Below, in pieces: positions 1 to 9,582 of a stretch of DNA of 64,000 nucleotides (position 1 is its first letter; every line of letters starts with the position of its first letter). A program made the translations under genes and the position numbers. This DNA comes from Romeriopsis navalis LEGE 11480 (GTDB lineage Bacteria > Cyanobacteriota > Cyanobacteriia > Leptolyngbyales > Leptolyngbyaceae). The DNA is taken from NCBI RefSeq assembly GCF_015207035.1, contig NZ_JADEXQ010000004.1, forward strand, positions 1 through 64,000. Reading direction: 5' to 3'. A model generated the notes under the pieces. It ran no database searches. It saw nothing but the letters and a program-made list of their open reading frames with translations, and was not told the origin of the DNA.

Positions 1-1173
1 GATCAAAAGCGGGGTCTGCGATCGGCGGTAATTTATGCGATGTTTGTGCCGGACAGCTTTGTGCCGCAAACCCGCAGTGAAGTGAATCCGTCCACTGCCG
101 CGATTCCGAGTTTACTCCGTGCGATCGAACCGCGCCCCAGCGATCGGCTAGAGCTGATTTTCATTACCGCTAATGGCAAGTTGAGCCGTCGATCGACGCC
201 TTATCGCCGCCAGGAAATTGCGCAGCAGATCGGTTATTTCTGGTTAACTAACTCGGATATCCAGAATCCCCAAAGTTTTGACCAATTTAGTCGTGAGTTG
301 CAGCAGTGGCTGTTTGCCCCGATTCAAGCCGAATTACAAGCTGCCAAAATTAATGGCTTGATGTACGTCTTGGATCAGGGGTTACGATCATTACCCCTGG
401 CGTCTATGCATAACGGTCAAACATCCTTGTTGCAAGACTATACCGTGAGCGTGATTCCGAGTCTGGGCATGCTCGATCGACGCCAAACGCCGCTGCAAAA
501 TCAGACGACTTTAGCGATGGGGGCTTCCAAATTTCAGCAGTTGGTGCCGTTACCGGCCGTGCCGCAGGAGTTGAAAATGATTCAGCAGCAAGGCTTTTCG
601 GGACAACATTTCCTGAATGAATCGTTTACGTTGGCGAATGTGGTGCAGCAGAAACGCCAGAAACGACCGGGAATTTTGCACTTGGCGACCCATGCAGATT
701 TCAATATTGGCCAGCCGCAGAACTCATTTATTCAACTTTGGGATCAACGCCTGACCTTGGATCAAATTGATCGTCTCAAACTACGTGATACCGACTTGGA
801 ACTTCTGATCTTAAGTGCTTGTAATACAGCTACGGGTGATCCAGTGGCTGAATTGGGGTTTACGGGCATGGCTTCACTGTTTGGTGTACGTACTGCCCTA
901 GGGAGCCTGTGGTCGATCTCGGACTTGGGGACGTTTGCCTTTATGAGCGAATTTTATGGTCACCTGGCTCAGTCACCGTCCCGCGTTGATGCATTGCGAC
1001 AGGCACAATTGGCAATGCGTCAAGGAAAAGTGCGGACTGACAACGGTAAACTGGTGACAAGTCAAGGTAAGCGGCTGGATTTGCCAGAATTTCTCGATGC
1101 TAGCCTTCGCGATGGCGATTTTTCGCATCCCTATTACTGGTCGGGCTTTACGATGGTCGGTAATCCTTGGTAA
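1..1173 (+). CDS. CHAT-domain exoprotein, C-terminal part (5' end outside window)
   Basis: The reading frame is open from base 1, so this is the 3' part of a longer gene; the ATG at 40 is internal, because the codons before it match the paralogue at 1404-7649. About 390 codons are visible and all belong to a CHAT domain, the caspase-like family related to separases and HetF. The probable catalytic pair is the His in ILHLATHAD (codon 231 of the visible frame) and the Cys in LILSACNTATGD (codon 274). The end, YYWSGFTMVGNPW, is typical of cyanobacterial CHAT proteins. The downstream neighbour carries a closely similar CHAT domain, which points to tandem duplication. If the missing N-terminus resembles that neighbour it would be a two-partner-secretion adhesin; this cannot be seen here. 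Confidence 0.9.
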   Translation, partial: DQKRGLRSAVIYAMFVPDSFVPQTRSEVNPSTAAIPSLLRAIEPRPSDRLELIFITANGKLSRRSTPYRRQEIAQQIGYFWLTNSDIQNPQSFDQFSRELQQWLFAPIQAELQAAKINGLMYVLDQGLRSLPLASMHNGQTSLLQDYTVSVIPSLGMLDRRQTPLQNQTTLAMGASKFQQLVPLPAVPQELKMIQQQGFSGQHFLNESFTLANVVQQKRQKRPGILHLATHADFNIGQPQNSFIQLWDQRLTLDQIDRLKLRDTDLELLILSACNTATGDPVAELGFTGMASLFGVRTALGSLWSISDLGTFAFMSEFYGHLAQSPSRVDALRQAQLAMRQGKVRTDNGKLVTSQGKRLDLPEFLDASLRDGDFSHPYYWSGFTMVGNPW

Positions 1174-1403
1174 GGCGAGTCAGCCGCGCATGTCGGGTAG
1201 CGGATGATTTACGAAAAAATTATCATCCTAATTTCGTGATCCGCCATTTTTTGGGCAGACTAAAACTGACTACGTATGTCAGGTGGATGCAAGACGGGGT
1301 GGGTGATCTACGTGATTGCTCGGAGTTCTTGCGCAGAGCATTTGCCAGTTTGCTAGAAGTTCATTGCTTCTAGTAAGGGTCTATACCTGGCAGTAGCTGT
1401 TTT

Positions 1404-4400
1404 ATGAATCGTTCCCGTTTTTTGCTCGCGCTTATGGCATGGAGCGTCTATGCCGCATCGTTCAATCCATCGGTTTTCGCGCAGCCGATCGTCCCAACAA
1501 CCACTGATACAGTCGTCTCGCCAGTTGATGCCACACAGCAACAATGGCTGATTCAAGGTGGCACCCAGGCGGGTGGTAATCTGTTTCATCAATTTCAAAC
1601 GTTTGGCTTGGACAAGGGCCAAACGGCTACCTTTCGGTCGAATACCACGGTTAATAATATTTTTGGCCGGGTCAATGGTGGCCAGCCCTCGCTGATTAAC
1701 GGGGCGCTACAAGTCAGCGGCGGTAACTCGAATTTATTTTTGATTAACCCCGCTGGGGTGATTTTTGGCCGGGATGCACGATTAGATTTGCCCGGTGCGT
1801 TTAGTGCAACGACAGCGGATGCCTTAGAGTTTGGCAATCAAGGTTGGTTCAATGGTCAGGCGGCAAATCAGTATGGCAATCTCACAGGTGATGTGACGGG
1901 CTATGCTTGGCTCAATCCCAATCCTGGCGCAGTGGTGAATGCTGGTCAGTTGGCGGTGGGGGCGGGCCAGTCCGTGATGCTCAGTGGTGGGCAGGTGATT
2001 AATACGGGCACGATCACTGCGCCTGGTGGTCAGGTAACAATTGCGGCGGTGCCTGGTGAGCGGGTTGTGCGGGTGACTCAGGATAATCAGGTTCTGAGTC
2101 TTGATTTGCCGCTGGTGAGTGATGCGGATTTGGCGGAATTACCCGTGCCAGCTGCAAATCAACGGTTGCCACAATTATTGGCGGGCCGTGAGGTGGCGGA
2201 AGCGACTGGTCTGACGATCGAAAATGGCCAGGTGCGTTTGAGTGCGGGGAAGGCCCCGATCACGGTGGCTGATGGGCAGGCGATCGTGGCCGGTGAACTG
2301 TCTGTTGCTGCGAGTTTGCCGATTGCGGCGGCACCACAAATTGATATTACGGGTGAGCGGATTGATTTGCAGGCCGCAAATTTGAACGCTTCGACGGTCC
2401 AAGGTGGGGGCCAGATTCGGGTGGGCGGTGAGTTCCAGGGACAAGGCGACTTGCCGACGGCTCAGCAAGTCAATGTGGATGCGAGTAGTCGGTTGCAGGC
2501 GGATGCGACCGTGCAAGGTAATGGCGGGCGGGTGATTGTCTGGTCCGATGGCACAACACAATTTGCGGGTGAGGCGACGGCCAAAGGGGGCGCTCAAGGT
2601 GGGAATGGTGGTTTGGTCGAAACATCGGGTCAGCAACAGCTGACGATCGACCCCACAGCCAAAGTGACAACGACGGCGGCTCAAGGTGAAACGGGCGAAT
2701 GGTTACTCGATCCAGCGGATCTCACCGTCGTGGCGGCGGGTGGAACTGCTGCAGTGGTGGGTGGAACGAATTCTCCAACGGCGGCCAGCACGATCGATCG
2801 CGCAACCTTGGAGACTGCCCTCGACGGGACGAACGTGCAACTCCAAGCGACCAACTCGATTACGGTGGGCACAACCGTTGATACAACGGCTAATGCTGCG
2901 GGTGGCAACCTGGAACTCAATGCCCCAACACTAAATCTGAATCAGCGAATCACGCTGCGGACCGGTAGTAACCTCACGGGGACAGCCACGACGGTGAATG
3001 TGGGGGCCAATGGTGGAGTCCAGAATGGCGTCGATGCAGCGGCCGCTGGGGGAACCGTGAATCTGGCGGCAGCGACTTACCGTGAAGGTCAGGTGGTGAC
3101 GATTGATAAATCCCTCACCTTGCAGGGGCAAGGGGCGGGCAATACGATTATCAGTGGGGATGTGGATAGTAATGGTGTGGGTGACTCACGCGGCGTCGAA
3201 ACGCGGGGATCTGGGAACAATATCACCCTACAGCAACTGACGATCGCCGATGCGATGGCCCCTGATACTGGCGGCACTACCGATAATGGTGGAGGCTTGC
3301 AGAACCTCGGTGCGACCGTACAAATCGCCGATGCCGAGTTTCGGAATAATCGCACAATTGATCCGTCTGGTGATGGTGGTGCAATCCATAACCGATCGGG
3401 TTCGATCGCCATTGTCCGGACCCAATTTAATAACAATCAAGCGGCACAGGATGGGGGGGCGATCGATATCGAGCGTGGTTCCGTCACCGTTGCGGATAGC
3501 TTCTTTACGCAAAACCAAGCAGCTAACACGGGCGGCGGGATCGATATTGATCCAAATGGCACAGTTTCGATTGTCAATACCGATTTTGTGAATAATTCCG
3601 CGCTGAATGATGGTGGGGCGATCTTTAATGAAGGGACGGCCACGATCGATACAGCCTCATTTCGATCGAATACGGCGACTGATGATGGTGGGGCGATCAC
3701 CAGTCGCTTCGCTAACAGCCAGCTCATCATTACCGGCAGTAGCTTCGATAGTAATAGCGCCCAAGATAATGGTGGCGGTCTTTACTTGGATGTGCCCGCT
3801 GGAGGTGTACTCTCGCTGAGCCAAAACTCATTTCTGAATAATAGTAGCGGTGCATCGGGCGGCGGTTTATTTAAGACGAATTCGGCTGACTTGACCATCG
3901 CGAATACGTTGTTCGAGCGTAACACTGCTACGGAGCATGGTGGCGGTTTGTTGGTTGGCGGTGGTGGCTTGAGCACGCTCACCGATAGCAATGTTCTGCA
4001 AAATACGGCCGGCATCGATGGGGGTGGTATTCGCTTAAACGGTAGCAATCTGGCAATCAACAATAGCCGGATTCTGACGAATCAAGCCCAATTTGGGGGG
4101 GGCTTAGAGCTGAGTCTTGGGAGTACGGCCCAGGTGAACGATAGTCTGTTTCAAGGCAATACTAGCTCGTCCAATGGTGGGGCGATTCAGATTGATGATA
4201 CTTCGACTGCAACGGTGACCAATAATAGTCGTCTACTGAATAATCAAGCGAATGGTCAAGGTGGAGCCATCGCTGTCAACGGTAGTTTGAGTCTTGATAC
4301 TGTTCTGCTTCAAGGCAATACTGCAGCAGGCGCTGGCGGTGGGCTTTTCTTGGGTGGCACGGGGGGGACTGTTTCAATTCGTTCCACAACAGTTAACGCT

Positions 4401-7400
4401 AATACCTCTCTGGGTGGCCCCGGCGGTGGCTTGAGTCATCAAGGGGGACAAACGACGACCATCGTCGATAGCCTGTTTAACTCGAATGTGGCGTCAGGCA
4501 ATCGGAACGGTGGCGCCTTAGATTTATTCCCTACCGTAGGCGGAACGACAGTCCAGATTGAGAATACGACCCTCTCCAGTAATCGCGGTGGCAATTTCGG
4601 GGGGGCGCTTTCCCAGGCCGGAACGGTGCAGACAACGCTCAATAATGTCACAGTGGCGAATAATACTGCCAGCACTGGTGGTGGTCTAGCTAATGTCTTC
4701 GGCGCTAGTTTGACGGTGCAAAATACCATTGTGGCTGGAAACACTGCCGCGAATGATGCCGATATCGCTGGCTCAATCACGAGCCTGGGCAATAATCTGG
4801 TGCAAAACCGGGCAACGAGCACGGGCTATGTGAGTGCTGATTTGGCCGATGGCACAGACCCGCTCCTGCTATCCTTAGCCAATAACGGCGGCTTGACGCT
4901 GACCCATGCGGTACGGGCCAATAGCTTAGCGGTCAATGGTGGGAATGCGAGTGCCACCGCGGCGGATCAGCGGGGTTTGGCGGCTATTGGTCAACGCGAT
5001 ATCGGGGCCTACGAGTTAGATAATAATCTCACCTTCGTCGTCACGGGTAGTGGCCAAACCCAGACAGTCAATCAGACCTTTGCTAACCCGGTTGGGGTGA
5101 CTGTGACGGATTCCTTGGGGGCGGTGGTTGCCGGTTTAGACATTGCTGTGACGGCTTCTACGACTGGCGCAAGTGCGGGTCTTGGCACATTGCAAACGGA
5201 TAGTAGTGGGGTTGCTTCAACAACTGCTACGGCCAATACAGTTGCTGGGAGCTATACCGTGAACTTGGGCATTGCGAGCAATGCATCCATTGGCTCGGTT
5301 TCCCTAACGAATACCCCTGATGTGCCTAACCAGATTGCGGTACTGAACGGCAACAACCAGAGCACAGTGGTGAACACGGCGTTTGCGAATCCGCTACAGT
5401 TCGCAGTGACCGATCAGTTTGGCAATCCGATTCCCTTTGAGTCGGTCGGCATCAGTGTTCCGGGTAGCGGTGCGAGTGCTACTGCCGCCAATGGTTTTGA
5501 TCTCAATGCGCTGCTCTTCGTGACTGATAATTCAGGGCAAGCGACCGTCAACCTCGATGCCAATACAATTGCTGGTAGCTATACGGTTGGGCTGACGTCT
5601 GGAAGCCTTAGCAACAATACAACGCTCACCAATCTGCCTGATGTCCCGGATCAGCTAGTGGTGAATAATGGCGACAATCAGAGTAGCGTTGTAAATACTG
5701 CCTTTGCAAATCCGCTTCAGGTGACGGTGACGGATCAGTTCGGAAACGCGGTGCCCGGCGCGACGGTTAATGTTAACCTGCCGGGCACTGGGGCCAGTGC
5801 CAATGCCGGCGCAATCGCTTTAACTACCGATGGGTTGGGGCAGGCCACTACCGCTCTAACGGCGAATACCGTTGCCGGTAATTATCCTGTGGGATTGACC
5901 GCGGGGAGCGCCAACAATAGTTTGAATCTCACCAACCTCCCGGATGCCCCAGCGCAGTTAAACTTGCTCAATGGGAATGGTCAGAGCACCCTCGTGAATA
6001 CTGCATTTGCGGAGGATCTGCTGGTTCAGGTAACGGATCAATATGGGAATTTACTGCCTGATGTAACCGTGACTTTCACGGCGCCTGCTACCGGCTCGAG
6101 CACCACAGTGACGAGTTTCTCGATGCAAACGAATGCTGCGGGTCAGGGTCAAGCGGCGATCGTCGCTAATGGCGTGGCGGGTACGTATCAGCTCTTGGCG
6201 ACATCTGGACCGCTGACTCAAGTGGTGAGTCTTGAAAACCAGTCCGAACCGGTGGAGCCATCTCCCGGACCAGGGATTCCACCATTGCCAACCAACCCCC
6301 CACTCACGAACGGGAATCCCGGCAATACCAATAATCAACCGATTATCTCGACTTTTCCATCGAATGCGATCGACGTTGTTGACGCTGATTTTAGCGCGGA
6401 CTACGTGAGGCAATTTGGTAACTCAGTCAAAACCCAAAAAGTTACTGGGGCGAATATTCAAAATCTCCTCGCGGATCTCGATCGCCAACGTGGGATTCGA
6501 ACCGCCGTGATCTATGCCATGTTTGTGCCGGACGTCTTTACGCCCCAAACGGAGGCTGTTTCAGTCGCAAATGCCACCAAAATTCCGACGCTGCTGCGGG
6601 CGGTTGAGCCCCGCGATGATGATCGCTTGGAGTTGATCTTCATTACTGCAAATGGCAAACTCCAGCGGCGATCGACCCCCTATCGTCGCCGGGAAGTCGC
6701 TGAAAAACTGTCATATTTTTGGTTGAGCAACTCGGATGTAGAAAATGCTGAAAGCTTTGATCAATTTGGTCAGCTATTTCAGCAGTGGTTGTTTGCCCCG
6801 ATTCAGACCGAGCTGGAAGCCGCCAAGATTAATGGCCTGATGTACGTGCTTGATCAGGGGTTGCGATCGATTCCATTGGCGGCAATGCGAACGCCACAGA
6901 GTAGTGTGCTGGAGCAATATACGGTGAGCGCTATTCCCAGCTTAGGGATGCTCGATCGGCGGCAGACAATTTTGCAGAATCAAACGATTTTGGCAACGGG
7001 GGCATCAGAGTTTGACAAGCTTGTAGCGCTACCCGCTGTGCCCGCTGAATTAGCGATGATTCAGCAGCAGGGATTTCGGGGGACGACGTTGTTGAATGAG
7101 CAATTTACGTTGGATAATGTGGTCCGGCAACGACGGCAGCAGCGACCGGGGATTTTGCATTTGGCGACCCATGCGGACTTCAATTCCGGGGCACCGAGCA
7201 ATTCATTTATTCAATTTTGGGATCAGAAATTGACCTTGGATCAAATCGCGCGTCTGGATTTGCGGGATGCGGACTTAGAATTGCTGATTTTAAGTGCTTG
7301 TAATACGGCTGCCGGGAATGACACAGCGGAACTTGGGTTTACCGGGATGGCGTCGCTGTTTGGTGTCCGAACAGCGTTAGGGAGTTTATGGGCTGTCTCC

Positions 7401-7649
7401 GACCTCGGGACCTTTGCCTTTATGAGTGAGTTTTATGGCCAGTTGGCCGCGACGCCATCGCGGGCAGAGGCCTTGCGGAAGACCCAGTTGGCGATGCAGC
7501 AGGGTAAGGTGCGGATTGAGCAGGGCGCATTGATCACAACCGGACAGATTTTAGATTTGCCGTTAGCCTTGCAAGCCGCAACGCAAGATGGCAACTTTGC
7601 CCATCCTTACTACTGGTCGGGCTTCACAATGGTGGGTAACCCTTGGTAG
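1404..7649 (+). CDS. Giant exported TPS adhesin with C-terminal CHAT domain
   Basis: A 2081-residue protein. Residues 1-26 are a signal peptide with likely cleavage after FA in NPSVFA. A filamentous-haemagglutinin-type secretion domain follows (about 30-165), with the motif NLFLINPAGVIFG, then more beta-helix to about 430. Residues about 540-1190 are polymorphic-outer-membrane-like repeats with recurring NGGAI/NGGGL motifs. About 1210-1620 hold four or five Ig-like (Big_1-like) repeats, each with a TVTDQFGNxxP-type motif, followed by a Pro/Asn-rich linker. The CHAT domain spans about 1650-2081, with probable catalytic His1923 (ILHLATHAD) and Cys1966 (LSACNTAAG). The secretion domain implies export by a TpsB/Omp85 partner, which is not in the window. 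A caspase-like domain on a secreted adhesin suggests processing of itself or of partners, but activity is not demonstrated. Confidence 0.93.
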   Translation: MNRSRFLLALMAWSVYAASFNPSVFAQPIVPTTTDTVVSPVDATQQQWLIQGGTQAGGNLFHQFQTFGLDKGQTATFRSNTTVNNIFGRVNGGQPSLINGALQVSGGNSNLFLINPAGVIFGRDARLDLPGAFSATTADALEFGNQGWFNGQAANQYGNLTGDVTGYAWLNPNPGAVVNAGQLAVGAGQSVMLSGGQVINTGTITAPGGQVTIAAVPGERVVRVTQDNQVLSLDLPLVSDADLAELPVPAANQRLPQLLAGREVAEATGLTIENGQVRLSAGKAPITVADGQAIVAGELSVAASLPIAAAPQIDITGERIDLQAANLNASTVQGGGQIRVGGEFQGQGDLPTAQQVNVDASSRLQADATVQGNGGRVIVWSDGTTQFAGEATAKGGAQGGNGGLVETSGQQQLTIDPTAKVTTTAAQGETGEWLLDPADLTVVAAGGTAAVVGGTNSPTAASTIDRATLETALDGTNVQLQATNSITVGTTVDTTANAAGGNLELNAPTLNLNQRITLRTGSNLTGTATTVNVGANGGVQNGVDAAAAGGTVNLAAATYREGQVVTIDKSLTLQGQGAGNTIISGDVDSNGVGDSRGVETRGSGNNITLQQLTIADAMAPDTGGTTDNGGGLQNLGATVQIADAEFRNNRTIDPSGDGGAIHNRSGSIAIVRTQFNNNQAAQDGGAIDIERGSVTVADSFFTQNQAANTGGGIDIDPNGTVSIVNTDFVNNSALNDGGAIFNEGTATIDTASFRSNTATDDGGAITSRFANSQLIITGSSFDSNSAQDNGGGLYLDVPAGGVLSLSQNSFLNNSSGASGGGLFKTNSADLTIANTLFERNTATEHGGGLLVGGGGLSTLTDSNVLQNTAGIDGGGIRLNGSNLAINNSRILTNQAQFGGGLELSLGSTAQVNDSLFQGNTSSSNGGAIQIDDTSTATVTNNSRLLNNQANGQGGAIAVNGSLSLDTVLLQGNTAAGAGGGLFLGGTGGTVSIRSTTVNANTSLGGPGGGLSHQGGQTTTIVDSLFNSNVASGNRNGGALDLFPTVGGTTVQIENTTLSSNRGGNFGGALSQAGTVQTTLNNVTVANNTASTGGGLANVFGASLTVQNTIVAGNTAANDADIAGSITSLGNNLVQNRATSTGYVSADLADGTDPLLLSLANNGGLTLTHAVRANSLAVNGGNASATAADQRGLAAIGQRDIGAYELDNNLTFVVTGSGQTQTVNQTFANPVGVTVTDSLGAVVAGLDIAVTASTTGASAGLGTLQTDSSGVASTTATANTVAGSYTVNLGIASNASIGSVSLTNTPDVPNQIAVLNGNNQSTVVNTAFANPLQFAVTDQFGNPIPFESVGISVPGSGASATAANGFDLNALLFVTDNSGQATVNLDANTIAGSYTVGLTSGSLSNNTTLTNLPDVPDQLVVNNGDNQSSVVNTAFANPLQVTVTDQFGNAVPGATVNVNLPGTGASANAGAIALTTDGLGQATTALTANTVAGNYPVGLTAGSANNSLNLTNLPDAPAQLNLLNGNGQSTLVNTAFAEDLLVQVTDQYGNLLPDVTVTFTAPATGSSTTVTSFSMQTNAAGQGQAAIVANGVAGTYQLLATSGPLTQVVSLENQSEPVEPSPGPGIPPLPTNPPLTNGNPGNTNNQPIISTFPSNAIDVVDADFSADYVRQFGNSVKTQKVTGANIQNLLADLDRQRGIRTAVIYAMFVPDVFTPQTEAVSVANATKIPTLLRAVEPRDDDRLELIFITANGKLQRRSTPYRRREVAEKLSYFWLSNSDVENAESFDQFGQLFQQWLFAPIQTELEAAKINGLMYVLDQGLRSIPLAAMRTPQSSVLEQYTVSAIPSLGMLDRRQTILQNQTILATGASEFDKLVALPAVPAELAMIQQQGFRGTTLLNEQFTLDNVVRQRRQQRPGILHLATHADFNSGAPSNSFIQFWDQKLTLDQIARLDLRDADLELLILSACNTAAGNDTAELGFTGMASLFGVRTALGSLWAVSDLGTFAFMSEFYGQLAATPSRAEALRKTQLAMQQGKVRIEQGALITTGQILDLPLALQAATQDGNFAHPYYWSGFTMVGNPW

Positions 7650-7659
7650 ATTCCGGATT

Positions 7660-7688
7660 GGCTTAGCGTTGCGGTTGCTAAGCCTTTT
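7660..7688 (+). terminator. Rho-independent terminator after the CHAT adhesin gene
   Basis: An 8-bp perfect stem, GGCTTAGC / GCTAAGCC, encloses a 9-nt loop and is followed by TTTTGT. It begins 11 bases after the adhesin stop codon. Confidence 0.8.
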
Positions 7689-7736
7689 GTCTATGCGATC
7701 GCGTGACCAATTACACTAACGTAATTTATTCAACGT

Positions 7737-9248
7737 TTATTTCATGTCGTAACCAAACAAATTGGGGTCAACTTCCCCCATTTGTAAATCATCCAAACCG
7801 TATTCAGCCCAGCGGCGACTGACCAAATCGGCGGTGTCGGGATCGGCCGTTAATTCATCATTCCAATGGCGATCGGTTTCGGGATACACCTTCGTGGTGG
7901 CGTCGATTCCCATCTTGCTGCCCAGTCCGGCTTTTTCGGTCGCGAAGTCCAGCCCATCAAAGGGATTATCCGGCAGGATGAAGACATCGCGCACCGGATC
8001 AACTTTGGAAGTAATCGCCCAGACAACCGCGCGCGCGTCCCGAATATTGATCTCTTTATCGACGACAATCACGAACTTGGTATAGCTAAACTGTGGCAAG
8101 GCACTCCAAAATGCCAATGCCGCCCGCCGTGCATGACCCGGATATGACTTGTCGATCGAAATCACGGCGGCTTTGTAGGACAGTGCTTCCATCGGTAGGA
8201 AGAAGTCGATAATCTCTGGCACTTGCTGCCGCAAAATCGGCGTGTAAATCCGGTTAAGGGCGATCGCCATCATCGCGTCTTCCTTGGGCGGACGGCCACT
8301 GAAGGTCGTCATATAGATCGGATTTTTGCGATGCGTAACGCAATTGAAGCGAATTAATGGCGCATTGTCATTGGAGGGGCCATAGTAGCCCATGTGATCC
8401 CCAGCGGGGCCGTCGGTTGCGGTTTCCCCTGGTGTGATCGTCCCTTCTAAGACAAATTCTGCATCTGCTGGCACTTCGAGATCCACGGTTTTGCACTTGG
8501 CTAGGTTGATGCCCTTACCGCCGTAGAGTCCGGCAAATAACCACTCTGACATGTCAATCGGCAGCGGTGTGGCCGCTGCCATAATGACTAACGGATCGAC
8601 GCCAACGGCGACGGCCACATCAAGTTTTTCGCCGCGTTCCGCCGCTTTGCGCAAGTGGCGGGTGGAACCGCGAACCGACAGCCACTGCACCGTCATGGTG
8701 TTGTTCGATTGCAGTTGCAGCCGGTAGACGCCGACATTGGGAATTTTGGTTTCGGGATCTTTGGTGATCATCAAGCCCAAGGTGAGCACCTTGCCCGCAT
8801 CACCCGGATAGACCTGCAGCATCGGAATTTTGGTCAGATCAACATCATCGCCCTTGATCACGATTTGCTGGCAGGCTGGGAATAGATCCCGATCGGGTTT
8901 TGCCTTCACCACATCAAACAGCACTTTGCCGAGATCGATCGCCTGCTTAATTTTCTTGGGTGGGCGTGGTTGATACAGAATCGCCAACTTCTTGCCTAAG
9001 TCCTCCAGCTCCTCGGGCTGTTCCATATTCATTGCCCAAGTCACCCGCTCCACGGTGCCCATTACATTGACGGCAACGGGATAGTCCGACCCTTTGACGT
9101 TCTCAAATAACAGTGCCGGTCCTCCCGACTGCAACATGCGCGTGGCGATTTCGGAGATTTCCAACTCGGGATCCACCAAGGCTTTAATCCGGCGTAATTT
9201 GCCCCGCTGTTCTAACTGTTGGATAAAGCCGCGTAAATCTCTTGGCAT
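7737..9248 (-). CDS. UbiD-family (de)carboxylase
   Basis: A 503-residue homologue of UbiD-type 3-octaprenyl-4-hydroxybenzoate decarboxylases, which use prenylated FMN to decarboxylate aromatic or unsaturated acids. The start MPRDLRGFIQQLE is the family N-terminus; an upstream in-frame ATG at 9287 would add 13 unlikely residues. Typical stretches include GPALLFENVKG, the PIDMSEWLFAG region and the EFVLEG...DGPAGDHMGYY block that contributes to the active site. In cyanobacteria this family is expected to act in plastoquinone-ring biosynthesis, or on an unknown aromatic substrate. No ubiX-like flavin prenyltransferase lies in the window. The S4-protein gene lies 98 bases upstream on the same strand and may be co-transcribed. 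The reaction on the native substrate is an inference. Confidence 0.93.
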   Translation of the reverse strand: MPRDLRGFIQQLEQRGKLRRIKALVDPELEISEIATRMLQSGGPALLFENVKGSDYPVAVNVMGTVERVTWAMNMEQPEELEDLGKKLAILYQPRPPKKIKQAIDLGKVLFDVVKAKPDRDLFPACQQIVIKGDDVDLTKIPMLQVYPGDAGKVLTLGLMITKDPETKIPNVGVYRLQLQSNNTMTVQWLSVRGSTRHLRKAAERGEKLDVAVAVGVDPLVIMAAATPLPIDMSEWLFAGLYGGKGINLAKCKTVDLEVPADAEFVLEGTITPGETATDGPAGDHMGYYGPSNDNAPLIRFNCVTHRKNPIYMTTFSGRPPKEDAMMAIALNRIYTPILRQQVPEIIDFFLPMEALSYKAAVISIDKSYPGHARRAALAFWSALPQFSYTKFVIVVDKEINIRDARAVVWAITSKVDPVRDVFILPDNPFDGLDFATEKAGLGSKMGIDATTKVYPETDRHWNDELTADPDTADLVSRRWAEYGLDDLQMGEVDPNLFGYDMK

Positions 9249-9346
9249 AGCAATCTGGGTGGGAAACTGTAACGAAGTGTAAAGCACTCTTCGTTTCTAT
9301 TATCAGTCACCTGGGCCGCTCTGGGGCATGATTGCCCAAAAAACTG

Positions 9347-9562
9347 TTAATCCTCAAAACTGACGGTGTAGCTCTGGCCGTCGATGATCACTTGATCGCC
9401 GGCAATGAGTTTGCGGCCGCGCCGCGATTCGATCGCGCCGTTGACTTGGACTTCCCCGGACTGGATCAAGATCTTTGCCTGACCGCCTGTCTCGACTGCC
9501 CCGGCGAGCTTTAGAAACTGATCGAGTTTGATGTACTCTTCTGTGACTGCCTGATTATCCAT
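9347..9562 (-). CDS. Small S4-domain RNA-binding protein (YbcJ/YaaA type)
   Basis: A 71-residue protein, essentially one S4 domain: IKLDQFLKLAGAVETGG, then AKILIQSGEVQVNG and a basic RRGRKL turn, as in small YbcJ/YaaA-type proteins that bind structured RNA. I chose MDNQAVTEEY as the start because the family begins just before the S4 core; the longer frame from 9607 would run into the divergent gene at 9583. With this start the two divergent genes are separated by only 20 bases and must share a very compact promoter region. It lies directly upstream of the UbiD gene. The RNA target is unknown. Confidence 0.85.
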   Translation of the reverse strand: MDNQAVTEEYIKLDQFLKLAGAVETGGQAKILIQSGEVQVNGAIESRRGRKLIAGDQVIIDGQSYTVSFED

Positions 9563-9582
9563 AAGCTCTGGGTGATACACCA

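Noticed and set aside
1167-1373. 68-codon frame overlapping the CHAT stop
   Set aside because: No family character, overlaps the end of a sure gene and has no ribosome-binding site.
2175-2684. Long antisense frame in the adhesin gene
   Set aside because: It is an antisense shadow of the coding frame; high GC at third positions makes such frames common.
3250-4750. DNA-level tandem repeat or CRISPR-like array
   Set aside because: The periodic GGTGGxGGC-type sequence encodes the beta-helix repeats of the adhesin and does not have constant repeats and spacers.
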